A DNA stretch of 64,000 nucleotides from assembly GCA_037389465.1 (NCBI GenBank), contig JAZARR010000172.1, positions 5,974,001-6,038,000 of the forward strand, given 5' to 3'. This DNA comes from Baylisascaris procyonis. Taxonomy: Eukaryota; Nematoda; Chromadorea; Rhabditida; Ascarididae. Each line of letters begins with the position of its first letter. The first letter of the stretch is position 1. Under the pieces are notes generated by a model that did no database searches, was not told the DNA's origin, and saw nothing but the letters and a program-made list of their open reading frames with translations. Both the position numbers and the translations under genes were made by a program. Positions 51,001 to 63,599 of the stretch are shown here, in pieces.

Positions 51001-54000
51001 GAAATGCAGCATCTAGTTAAACCAAAAGAATCCGGTATTCTTTTACTTTCACTAGAATATGAAATGCAGCATCTAGTTAAACCAAAAGAATCCGGTATTC
51101 TTTTACTTTCACTAGAATATGAAATGCAGCATCTAGTTAAACCAAAAGAATCCGGTATTCTTTTACTTTCACTAGAATATGAAATGCAGCATCTAGTTAA
51201 ACCAAAAGAATCCGGTATTCTTTTACTTTCACTAGAATATGAAATGCAGCATCTAGTTAAACCAAAAGAATCCGGTATTCTTTTACTTTCACTAGAATAT
51301 GAAATGCAGCATCTAGTTAAACCAAAAGAATCCGGTATTCTTTTACTTTCACTAGAATATGAAATGCAGCATCTAGTTAAACCAAAAGAATCCGGTATGC
51401 TTTTACTTTCACTAGAATATGAAATGCAGCATCTAGTTAAACCAAAAGAATCCGGTATTCTTTTACTTTCACTAGAATATGAAATGCAGCATCTAGTTAA
51501 ACCAAAAGAATCCGGTATGCTTTTACTTTCACTAGAATATGAAATGCAGCATCTAGTTAAACCAAAAGAATCCGGTATTCTTTTACTTTCACTAGAATAT
51601 GAAATGCAGCATCTAGTTAAACCAAAAGAATCCGGTATTCTTTTACTTTCACTAGAATATGAAATGCAGCATCTAGTTAAACCAAAAGAATCCGGTATTC
51701 TTTTACTTTCACTAGAATATGAAATGCAGCATCTAGTTAAACCAAAAGAATCCGGTATTCTTTTACTTTCACTAGAATATGAAATGCAGCATCTAGTTAA
51801 ACCAAAAGAATCCGGTATTCTTTTACTTTCACTAGAATATGAAATGCAGCATCTAGTTAAACCAAAAGAATCCGGAATTCTTTTACTTTCACTAGAATAT
51901 GAAATGCAGCATCTAGTTAAACCAAAAGAATCCGGTATTCTTTTACTTTCACTAGAATATGAAATGCAGCATCTAGTTAAACCAAAAGAATCCGGTATTC
52001 TTTTACTTTCACTAGAATATGAAATGCAGCATCTAGTTAAACCAAAAGAATCCGGTATTCTTTTACTTTCACTAGAATATGAAATGCAGCATCTAGTTAA
52101 ACCAAAAGAATCCGGTATTCTTTTACTTTCACTAGAATATGAAATGCAGCATCTAGTTAAACCAAAAGAATCCGGTATGCTTTTACTTTCACTAGAATAT
52201 GAAATGCAGCATCTAGTTAAACCAAAAGAATCCGGTATTCTTTTACTTTCACTAGAATATGAAATGCAGCATCTAGTTAAACCAAAAGAATCCGGTATTC
52301 TTTTACTTTCACTAGAATATGAAATGCAGCATCTAGTTAAACCAAAAGAATCCGGTATTCTTTTACTTTCACTAGAATATGAAATGCAGCATCTAGTTAA
52401 ACCAAAAGAATCCGGTATTCTTTTACTTTCACTAGAATATGAAATGCAGCATCTAGTTAAACCAAAAGAATCCGGTATGCTTTTACTTTCACTAGAATAT
52501 GAAATGCAGCATCTAGTTAAACCAAAAGAATCCGGTATTCTTTTACTTTCACTAGAATATGAAATGCAGCATCTAGTTAAACCAAAAGAATCCGGTATTC
52601 TTTTACTTTCACTAGAATATGAAATGCAGCATCTAGTTAAACCAAAAGAATCCGGTATGCTTTTACTTTCACTAGAATATGAAATGCAGCATCTAGTTAA
52701 ACCAAAAGAATCCGGTATTCTTTTACTTTCACTAGAATATGAAATGCAGCATCTAGTTAAACCAAAAGAATCCGGTATTCTTTTACTTTCACTAGAATAT
52801 GAAATGCAGCATCTAGTTAAACCAAAAGAATCCGGTATTCTTTTACTTTCACTAGAATATGAAATGCAGCATCTAGTTAAACCAAAGGAATCCGGTATGC
52901 TTTTACTTTCACTAGAATATGAAATGCAGCATCTAGTTAAACCAAAAGAATCCGGTATTCTTTTACTTTCACTAGAATATGAAATGCAGCATCTAGTTAA
53001 ACCAAAAGAATCCGGTATTCTTTTACTTTCACTAGAATATGAAATGCAGCATCTAGTTAAACCAAAAGAATCCGGTATTCTTTTACTTTCACTAGAATAT
53101 GAAATGCAGCATCTAGTTAAACCAAAAGAATCCGGTATTCTTTTACTTTCACTAGAATATGAAATGCAGCATCTAGTTAAACCAAAAGAATCCGGTATGC
53201 TTTTACTTTCACTAGAATATGAAATGCAGCATCTAGTTAAACCAAAAGAATCCGGTATGCTTTTACTTTCACTAGAATATGAAATGCAGCATCTAGTTAA
53301 ACCAAAAGAATCCGGTATTCTTTTACTTTCACTAGAATATGAAATGCAGCATCTAGTTAAACCAAAAGAATCCGGTATGCTTTTACTTTCACTAGAATAT
53401 GAAATGCAGCATCTAGTTAAACCAAAAGAATCCGGTATTCTTTTACTTTCACTAGAATATGAAATGCAGCATCTAGTTAAACCAAAAGAATCCGGTATTC
53501 TTTTACTTTCACTAGAATATGAAATGCAGCATCTAGTTAAACCAAAAGAATCCGGTATGCTTTTACTTTCACTAGAATATGAAATGCAGCATCTAGTTAA
53601 ACCAAAAGAATCCGGTATGCTTTTACTTTCACTAGAATATGAAATGCAGCATCTAGTTAAACCAAAAGAATCCGGTATGCTTTTACTTTCACTAGAATAT
53701 GAAATGCAGCATCTAGTTAAACCAAAAGAATCCGGTATTCTTTTACTTTCATTAGAATATGAAATGCAGCATCTAGTTAAACCAAAAGAATCCGGTATTC
53801 TTTTACTTTCACTAGAATATGAAATGCAGCATCTAGTTAAACCAAAAGAATCCGGTATGCTTTTACTTTCACTAGAATATGAAATGCAGCATCTAGTTAA
53901 ACCAAAAGAATCCGGTATGCTTTTACTTTCACTAGAATATGAAATGCAGCATCTAGTTAAACCAAAAGAATCCGGTATTCTTTTACTTTCACTAGAATAT

Positions 54001-57000
54001 GAAATGCAGCATCTAGTTAAACCAAAAGAATCCGGTATTCTTTTACTTTCACTAGAATATGAAATGCAGCATCTAGTTAAACCAAAAGAATCCGGTATTC
54101 TTTTACTTTCACTAGAATATGAAATGCAGCATCTAGTTAAACCAAAAGAATCCGGTATGCTTTTACTTTCACTAGAATATGAAATGCAGCATCTATTTAA
54201 ACCAAAAGAATCCGGTATGCTTTTACTTTCACTAGAATATGAAATGCAGCATCTAGTTAAACCAAAAGAATCCGGTATGCTTTTACTTTCACTAGAATAT
54301 GAAATGCAGCATCTAGTTAAACCAAAAGAATCCGGTATTCTTTTACTTTCACTAGAATATGAAATGCAGCATCTAGTTAAACCAAAAGAATCCGGTATTC
54401 TTTTACTTTCACTAGAATATGAAATGCAGCATCTAGTTAAACCAAAAGAATCCGGTATTCTTTTACTTTCACTAGAATATGAAATGCAGCATCTAGTTAA
54501 ACCAAAAGAATCCGGTATGCTTTTACTTTCACTAGAATATGGAATGCAGCATCTAGTTAAACCAAAAGAATCCGGTATGCTTTTACTTTCACTAGAATAT
54601 GAAATGCAGCATCTAGTTAAACCAAAAGAATCCGGTATGCTTTTACTTTCACTAGAATATGAAATGCAGCATCTAGTTAAACCAAAAGAATCCGGTATTC
54701 TTTTACTTTCACTAGAATATGGAATGCAGCATCTCGTTAAACCAAAAGAATCCGGTATGCTTTTACTTTCACTAGAATATGAAATGCAGCATCTAGTTAA
54801 AACAAAAGAATCCGGTATGCTTTTACTTTCACTAGAATATGAAATGCAGCATCTAGTTAAACCAAAAGAATCCGGTATGCTTTTACTTTCACTAGAATAT
54901 GAAATGCAGCATCTAGTTAAACCAAAAGAATCCGGTATGCTTTTACTTTCACTAGAATATGAAATGCAGCATCTAGTTAAACCAAAAGAATCCGGTATGC
55001 TTTTACTTTCACTAGAATATGAAATGCAGCATCTAGTTAAACCAAAAGAATCCGGTATGCTTTTACTTTCACTAGAATATGAAATGCAGCATCTAGTTAA
55101 ACCAAAAGAATCCGGTATGCTTTTACTTTCACTAGAATATGAAATGCAGCATCTAGTTAAACCAAAAGAATCCGGTATGCTTTTACTTTCACTAGAATAT
55201 GAAATGCAGCATCTAGTTAAACCAAAAGAATCCGGTATGCTTTTACTTTCACTAGAATATGAAATGCAGCATCTAGTTAAACCAAAAGAATCCGGTATGC
55301 TTTTACTTTCACTAGAATATGAAATGCAGCATCTAGTTAAACCAAAAGAATCCGGTATGCTTTTACTTTCACTAGAATATGAAATGCAGCATCTAGTTAA
55401 ACCAAAAGAATCCGGTATGCTTTTACTTTCACTAGAATATGAAATGCAGCATCTAGTTAAACCAAAAGAATCCGGTATGCTTTTACTTTCACTAGAATAT
55501 GAAATGCAGCATCTAGTTAAACCAAAAGAATCCGGTATGCTTTTACTTTCACTAGAATATGAAATGCAGCATCTAGTTAAACCAAAAGAATCCGGTATGC
55601 TTTTACTTTCACTAGAATATGAAATGCAGCATCTAGTTAAACCAAAAGAATCCGGTATGCTTTTACTTTCACTAGAATATGAAATGCAGCATCTAGTTAA
55701 ACCAAAAGAATCCGGTATTCTTTTACTTTCACTAGAATATGAAATGCAGCATCTAGTTAAACCAAAAGAATCCGGTATGCTTTTACTTTCACTAGAATAT
55801 GAAATGCAGCATCTAGTTAAACCAAAAGAATCCGGTATTCTTTTACTTTCACTAGAATATGAAATGCAGCATCTAGTTAAACCAAAAGAATCCGGTATTC
55901 TTTTACTTTCACTAGAATATGAAATGCAGCATCTAGTTAAACCAAAAGAATCCGGTATTCTTTTACTTTCACTAGAATATGAAATGCAGCATCTAGTTAA
56001 ACCAAAAGAATCCGGTATTCTTTTACCTTCACTAGAATATGAAATGCAGCATCTAGTTAAACCAAAAGAATCCGGTATGCTTTTACTTTCACTAGAATAT
56101 GAAATGCAGCATCTAGTTAAACCAAAAGAATCCGGTATTCTTTTACTTTCACTAGAATATGAAATGCAGCATCTAGTTAAACCAAAAGAATCCGGTATGC
56201 TTTTACTTTCACTAGAATATGAAATGCAGCATCTAGTTAAACCAAAAGAATCCGGTATTCTTTTACTTTCACTAGAATATGAAATGCAGCATCTAGTTAA
56301 ACCAAAAGAATCCGGTATTCTTTTACTTTCACTAGAATATGAAATGCAGCATCTAGTTAAACCAAAAGAATCCGGTATTCTTTTACTTTCACTAGAATAT
56401 GAAATGCAGCATCTAGTTAAACCAAAAGAATCCGGTATGCTTTTACTTTCACTAGAATATGAAATGCAGCATCTAGTTAAACCAAAAGAATCCGGTATTC
56501 TTTTACTTTCACTAGAATATGAAATGCAGCATCTAGTTAAACCAAAAGAATCCGGTATTCTTTTACTTTCACTAGAATATGAAATGCAGCATCTAGTTAA
56601 ACCAAAAGAATCCGGTATTCTTTTACCTTCACTAGAATATGAAATGCAGCATCTAGTTAAACCAAAAGAATCCGGTATTCTTTTACCTTCACTAGAATAT
56701 GAAATGCAGCATCTAGTTAAACCAAAAGAATCCGGTATTCTTTTACTTTCACTAGAATATGAAATGCAGCATCTAGTTAAACCAAAAGAATCCGGTATTC
56801 TTTTACCTTCACTAGAATATGAAATGCAGCATCTAGTTAAACCAAAAGAATCCGGTATTCTTTTACCTTCACTAGAATATGAAATGCAGCATCTAGTTAA
56901 ACCAAAAGAATCCGGTATTCTTTTACTTTCACTAGAATATGAAATGCAGCATCTAGTTAAACCAAAAGAATCCGGTATTCTTTTACTTTCACTAGAATAT

Positions 57001-60000
57001 GAAATGCAGCATCTAGTTAAACCAAAAGAATCCGGTATTCTTTTACTTTCACTAGAATATGAAATGCAGCATCTAGTTAAACCAAAAGAATCCGGTATTC
57101 TTTTACCTTCACTAGAATATGAAATGCAGCATCTAGTTAAAACAAAAGAATCCGGTATTCTTTTACTTTCACTAGAATATGAAATGCAGCATCTAGTTAA
57201 ACCAAAAGAATCCGGTATGCTTTTACTTTCACTAGAATATGAAATGCAGCATCTAGTTAAACCAAAAGAATCCGGTATTCTTTTACTTTCACTAGAATAT
57301 GAAATGCAGCATCTAGTTAAACCAAAAGAATCCGGTATTCTTTTACTTTCACTAGAATATGAAATGTAGCATCTAGTTAAACCAAAAGAATCCGGTATTC
57401 TTTTACTTTCACTAGAATATGAAATGCAGCATCTAGTTAAACCAAAAGAATCCGGTATTCTTTTACTTTCACTAGAATATGAAATGCAGCATCTAGTTAA
57501 ACCAAAAGAATCCGGTATTCTTTTACTTTCACTAGAATATGAAATGCAGCATCTAGTTAAACCAAAAGAATCCGGTATTCTTTTACTTTCACTAGAATAT
57601 GAAATGCAGCATCTAGTTAAACCAAAAGAATCCGGTATTCTTTTACTTTCACTAGAATATGGAATGCAGCATCTAGTTAAACCAAAAGAATCCGGTATTC
57701 TTTTACTTTCACTAGAATATGAAATGCAGCATCTAGTTAAACCAAAAGAATCCGGTATGCTTTTACTTTCACTAGAATATGAAATGCAGCATCTAGTTAA
57801 ACCAAAAGAATCCGGTATGCTTTTACTTTCACTAGAATATGAAATGCAGCATCTAGTTAAACCAAAAGAATCCGGTATGCTTTTACTTTCACTAGAATAT
57901 GAAATGCAGCATCTAGTTAAACCAAAAGAATCCGGTATGCTTTTACTTTCACTAGAATATGAAATGCAGCATCTAGCTAAACCAAAAGAATCCGGTATTC
58001 TTTTACTTTCACTAGAATATGAAATGCAGCATCTAGTTAAACCAAAAGAATCCGGTATGCTTTTACTTTCACTAGAATATGAAATGCAGCATCTAGTTAA
58101 ACCAAAAGAATCCGGTATTCTTTTACTTTCACTAGAATATGAAATGCAGCATCTAGTTAAACCAAAAGAATCCGGTATGCTTTTACTTTCACTAGAATAT
58201 GAAATGCAGCATCTAGTTAAACCAAAAGAATCCGGTATTCTTTTACTTTCACTAGAATATGAAATGCAGCATCTAGTTAAACCAAAAGAATCCGGTATGC
58301 TTTTACTTTCACTAGAATATGAAATGCAGCATCTAGTTAAACCAAAAGAATCCGGTATTCTTTTACTTTCACTAGAATATGAAATGCAGCATCTAGTTGA
58401 ACCAAAAGAATCCGGTATGCTTTTACTTTCACTAGAATATGAAATGCAGCATCTAGTTAAACCAAAAGAATCCGGTATTCTTTTACTTTCACTAGAATAT
58501 GAAATGCAGCATCTAGTTAAACCAAAAGAATCCGGTATGCTTTTACTTTCACTAGAATATGAAATGCAGCATCTAGTTAAACCAAAAGAATCCGGTATTC
58601 TTTTACTTTCACTAGAATATGAAATGCAGCATCTAGTTAAACCAAAAGAATCCGGTATTCTTTTACTTTCACTAGAATATGAAATGCAGCATCTAGTTAA
58701 ACCAAAAGAATCCGGTATTCCTTTACTTTCACTAGAATATGAAATGCAGCATCTAGTTAAACCAAAAGAATCCGGTATGCTTTTACTTTCACTAGAATAT
58801 GAAATGCAGCATCTAGTTAAACCAAAAGAATCCGGTATTCTTTTACTTTCACTAGAATATGAAATGCAGCATCTAGTTAAACCAAAAGAATCCGGTATTC
58901 TTTTACTTTCACTAGAATATGAAATGCAGCATCTAGTTAAACCAAAAGAATCCGGTATTCTTTTACTTTCACTAGAATATGAAATGCAGCATCTAGTTAA
59001 ACCAAAAGAATCCGGTATTCTTTTACTTTCACTAGAATATGAAATGCAGCATCTAGTTAAACCAAAAGAATCCGGTATTCTTTTACTTTCACTAGAATAT
59101 CTGAAACAGTCGAAATGAAGAAATTCCCATAAGAAAATACCCTAGCTTTTTTGCCAAAAAAGAAAATTCTTCAATCACTTCAAAAAACAAAACAAAAACA
59201 AAGTCCGATTCTTATTAGTTCTGTAGTTTGAGCAGTCGCTTGGATCATGCACTCCCAGTGCAAAAAACCCATAATGCCATTGTATACATGTAAGTACCTT
59301 ATAACAAACGCCACACATTGGTGGTGCTATGCGTTCTATGATAGTGGAATCTTTACTGTCGCCCAACGTCGAACCTCCACTAGCACGCCGATTCCTTTTA
59401 ATCAGAATTGGCGTTGTACTTGAGCGTGAAGTCGAAGTGGATGCCCTACCGATCGGTGTTTTTGGTATACGTTGCCTAAAATGGCATTTAGGTGCTTCAC
59501 ACGAATAATGCAACGATCCGCGAACCAACTGAGTGGTAGACAATACACCCAATAAAGAAGAAGTTAGATAACAAAATGGGTGGAAATAATCAGCAAGCTA
59601 TGATGGTGATCTACAAGCATCGAGAACCTTAGAACCCCTTCATCCTTCCTCTCTATCCATTCATGTTTGTGCTTCAGTCGATCGTAAAGAGCGAAAGTAG
59701 CGAATCCATTTTGCAGAGATTGGTGGTATATATTTTTATTAGCAATATCGTTACTAATACGAGATCAATTACAACAGTGTCTACTAATACGAAAATATCA
59801 CCACAAGTTACACCTACAATTCAGATCAAAAACATGCTCACCTCCTGATTTACGGGTCACGTTATATAAATTGTGGTCCAATAACCCCCTCCCACTTGAA
59901 TAAAACAATCAACCAACTTTGATGAGGAATCGCACATAAGTGCGGCTGGTTTTTTGATCTTCTTCACACCTAACGCAACCATTGTATTGTACCAATCCTG

Positions 60001-63000
60001 CAGCATACGGTGCTCTCGAGGAGAAGGGCTTTGCATCACCTTTCCCACTGTCTTCTCTATCTGAAATGAATTTCACTTTCACAAAAATATACTTCAGCTT
60101 CACATAATTTCCATAAAAGTTCACATAAAAATGCAACATCAGCAATGGAAAACCAATCACTAGCGAGCATTAACGCTCTCAAATTAAATGAAAACTCAAA
60201 TGCAATGCAATGTGATTAAATTTTATGAAAAAATTTCAGTTAGGGGACTAGAAAAAATTATAGTCTTAATTTTAATATCGAATGAGGAAGGAAGAGAACT
60301 GAAAAATGAAAAATAAAAAGTCCAATCCCCCCCTCACCCTCCTCCACACATGCACACAGGAAATACCACGTGGGCTCGTGATTGACTTTAGTTACTGCAT
60401 GATAATGGATCATAATCTTACTAAAAAAAAACACAAATAAAAAACAAAACAAAACAAGACAGAAGTTGCCTTCGGTCATTTCAGTATTGCTTCGACATTC
60501 TCCCCTTCTTAGAATAAAAACCCCTGCACTCTTTACCTAGAAATCAAAAGAATTAAGCAAAGAGAAAACCGTGGACAAACTTCTATAAGCTCTTTCTCCA
60601 AAATGCTTTGTTCTTTGCGCAATTCAACTGCTTCCGCCTCCAATTCCTTAACTCGCGATTCTTCTCTTGGAAAAACTTTATTCTCGCGTGCCTCGAAATA
60701 GCTGGAATTATAGTGTTATTACTTTCACTTCTAATCAATCTTCAGTACATCAGTGGCCAAATGAACAGTTACATCATAATAAGCATATCTTAATCATAAC
60801 GAAAAAGTTCTTATCCAAGAATTCGGAAACTCCGTGAGAAAAAAAGAGGCAGTACAAACGAGTTTCCATTCTAGAATGAGAACTACGAGTATTTTTAAAT
60901 ACCCAGGGGTTGCATGATGCTGTACTTTACCTTTAAATAGAAACAAATAAACAAAAACTTCGATCACGAAATGAATATCACAGACAAACAAAATACCTGA
61001 AAAATTATCAACCTAATTCGTTCATAACATCAGTACAAATAAATCCCTTCATTTAATAACAAGCCATATATAAACATTGTGACAAAACCCATTTACATAT
61101 ATCAGCGGCTCTTTAACTGGATTGAAGACGGAGATAGGGATGGTGAAATCGATACCTGCAGATGGAAATTCCGCAGTACAAAAAGGCAAACACCTGCCGC
61201 TTACATAATTCTCATTTTGTTGGCAGACGAACAAAAAACAAAACAAACAAACCTCACAAACTCATGCGAGAAACCTGGAGTGAGAAACTGCAGCTCGGCA
61301 CCGTCGACCCGCTTGAAATTACGCTCAAATTCTTCATCGTTTACGCCAACAGTTGCGGCCTTATCACGGAACAGGTCCAAGAACATCGCACTCGTGTTCA
61401 ATAACCGAGGGCGTTTATTGTCGTGCTGTATGAAACATTCGAAGATTAAATCGCATTTTAAAACCATACCAAACAGATAAGATGGAACGACTCCACTATT
61501 GTCTTGCCATAACCTCCATTCCCTATCACCTTCTAGCTGAGAATCAAATCACAGCAAGTGAATCATAAATGCCAATCCAAATCGTTTCTCTTCAGCAGTT
61601 CATGAGTTGTCATTTAGAAAAAGCCGTCCAAATATGATTAAAGAATTTTGTTATCGAAAGCGGCCAACAAGAACAAGCCTCAGATAACGATACAATTTCG
61701 AAAAACAACAAGAAAAATATCGGTACGTGACATTACCTGAAGAGATTCTGTTCCAAAAAGAATAATAACTTTAATTCAGAAGTATTTAGCATCTGTCACC
61801 GAAATAATAAAATATTTTTAAGCAATCTGAAACGCGCCACTATCAAATAAAAAAATCTTTGAAATTGAGAAAAAAACAAACGTAATTAGAAAAAAATTAC
61901 AAAAATAATTTCAAACCTAAAAGAAATAAACAATAAAAAAAATCAACGTAGTTGGTGGCAGGAAATTAATCACGCTTCCATTAATAAACTTAAAGAAAAC
62001 ATAATATCAAACCTCAGGCCACGCGATCGATACGCCCACCAGATTCTTGAGTAACTTCTTATGTTTCACCAGCATACGAAGCCTTAACTTTTTCATCAAC
62101 CAACAAAACAGTTAAGAAACAATGGAAGAAACATAACATTTATATATCATACAAAAACCTCGTACATCTTCAATAACGACATAATGTACGCTCACTTGAC
62201 CTTTTAATAATATCTTTTAGAACTAAAATTTTTCAGCAAAAAAGAGAGTTCGAAATGTAGCAGCAAAATAATTATCTACTTTACTACAAGCAATCAAGCA
62301 CGACCTAATCTAATGGAGATACTACAAGAAAGGTGTCACTCTTATTCGTATTTCATCCTCTATATATTGAAAAATCTATTAAAAAAATTATCAATAAAAG
62401 GAAGTTGCGAACTGTGTGGAATGAAGATAGGTAGTAGAGATGGAATTCCTGCTTGTTGAGATCGAACGAAAACGAAGAGGAACAAAAGCAATAATTATAT
62501 AAGACGAACGTATCTAATATGCATAAAATAATACTAAAGTGAATGAGAAGGAACAAAGAATTTCTATTAAGGAACATTATGACTAAACGATGTTCTCAAG
62601 TATTCAACGCATTCTAAATATGAACGAAGGATAAACCTCTTTTTTTCCTCTCGTGGTGTTAGAGCTCGTCGATGCAGGATACGCATACGTTCCTCCTCTT
62701 GTTTATAGAATTTAGCACATCTATAAAGAATTCCTAATAAATAACTTTCAAGGTGCAGTTCAGTATCACTCCCACAATTCGCATAATCATTTATCGTAAT
62801 GCCTCTTCTCACTCTCCAACGAGTTTTTCCGCAGAAACCTTAATTTCCTCTATCCTTTTCCTCATCTCCGAGAAACAAAATTTTTCAAACATGCCCCGTC
62901 TATATTACACTTTTGATTATTTGTTCCATAAGACTTTCAGACAAAAATTCGATTCAAGCATTCTTCAAGGAAGTGAATATTGTCTGAAATAAAACAAAAA

Positions 63001-63485
63001 ACCCGAGATATTTTATGAAGGTCCCAAGTTAATACATTACATTCATCAAGCAAACTTACAAAACTCAGAAACATAAAATTCGGATTAGAGTCTTTGAAAG
63101 CGTTCCACTGTTTTTCGCTCGTTATTACACCGCTCTATCTCATTTACACTTTCATAAGCTACAGAAATTGAGCCTAGTTTCTCCACGTTTTTCCATGTCT
63201 AGTCGATTCCTTAAAACGGAAATCGACCATCAGCTCTTCCACTTTCCTCCCGCAAAAAAAGGTCTCAAACCTGCCACATCTTCCTTTTAAATGATTAGAA
63301 AGCCGAATATAGCATGCATATAATATGACGCAATTCTAACAAACATAATAATTAGCTGCTAAAATTTATTCTGTTTAAAAATAACTACATCATCCCTTCA
63401 TACCTTTACATACCTCAATCATAGGATCTGCAGCAAACACATCAAAATTCCCGAACATATCAAACTTGACTGCATCAAACTTTGA
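46292..63485 (-). CDS. PHF14: PHF14-like PHD-finger protein (5' end unresolved)
   Basis: Fourteen minus-strand exons join in phase to a TAG (1875 nt, 624 residues visible): 63414-63485, 63060-63134, 62813-62865, 62576-62744, 62013-62087, 61253-61425, 60581-60701, 59896-60060, 59298-59528, 49211-49387, 48370-48453, 47853-47927, 46958-47185, 46292-46468. Identity rests on a central coiled coil opening with FVSYFEARENKV (about residues 203-246) and a C4HC3 PHD finger (about 374-422): CGVC, then QHLLVLCDVCKKYYHLACLD, then PPLTKMPKK and GWECSMC. This matches the second PHD of PHF14, a nuclear histone-binding repressor. An acidic run and a basic, Ser-rich tail follow. The N-terminal PHD and extended PHD of the family are not visible; they may lie beyond the window or be missing, and the first exons have no clear match. 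Weak junctions are the exon 4 acceptor (TTGAAAG) and donor (GTTCCT) and the exon 5 acceptor. The intron between exons 9 and 10 holds the 60-bp satellite. Confidence 0.85.
48033..48276. repeat. (TAAA)n and AAT-rich microsatellite
   Basis: A run of AAATA tetranucleotide-type units at 48033-48077 is followed by about 200 bp of imperfect AAT/ATA trinucleotides. It lies in the PHF14-like intron between exons 11 and 12. Confidence 0.85.
49388..59297 (-). other. 9.9-kb intron splitting the PHF14-like PHD finger
   Basis: The donor is CGVCYK codons followed by GTACTT at 59292-59297, and the acceptor is GAATTTCAG ending at 49388. The intron interrupts the PHD domain directly after its first Cys pair. 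Outside the satellite only about 300 bp remain on the acceptor side and about 200 bp on the donor side. The other introns of this gene are about 0.1-1.1 kb, so this one has been expanded roughly tenfold by the satellite. Confidence 0.85.
49681..59100. repeat. 60-bp satellite, 157 tandem units, no indels
   Basis: The array is exactly 9420 bp, i.e. 157 units of 60 bp, and every unit is in register. The unit starts GAAATGCAGCATCTAGTTAA and ends TTTCACTAGAATAT. The commonest variant site is GGTATT/GGTATG in mid-unit. Rarer changes include CTTTTACC (55981, 56581, 56641, 56761, 56821, 57061), a leading GGAATG (54541, 54721, 57661), and single changes at 51841, 52861, 53701 and 54181. The first unit differs at GGAGCACC. 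The plus strand has one frame open for 2561 codons, broken by a C-to-T stop at 57367-57369, then open again to 59118. The whole array sits in intron 9 of the minus-strand PHF14-like gene, so that frame is antisense to the gene. Confidence 0.97.
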
Positions 63486-63565
63486 CTATAAGTGAACATC
63501 TCTATAAAATATCGATGTTGAGCTCGTCCAACACAGTGTGTCTCGGTTCCGCTATGCTTTTTAAC

Positions 63566-63574
63566 TGCATCCAT
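63566..63574 (-). CDS. Possible start exon of the PHF14-like gene
   Basis: A minus-strand ATG GAT GCA followed by GTTAAA would join in phase to the exon at 63414-63485 across a 80-bp intron. If real, the protein would begin just before the coiled-coil half and lack the N-terminal PHD and extended PHD modules. An alternative donor 33 nt further on (TGT then GTTGGA) also fits the phase. Both are weak. Confidence 0.15.
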
Positions 63575-63599
63575 TATATTTCGATTTTACCTTTCGTAA

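Noticed and set aside
49684..59118. Very long plus-strand repeat proteins (2561 and 564 residues)
   Set aside because: They are antisense to the PHF14-like gene, lie wholly in its intron, and are explained by a 60-bp unit that lacks a stop in one frame per strand.
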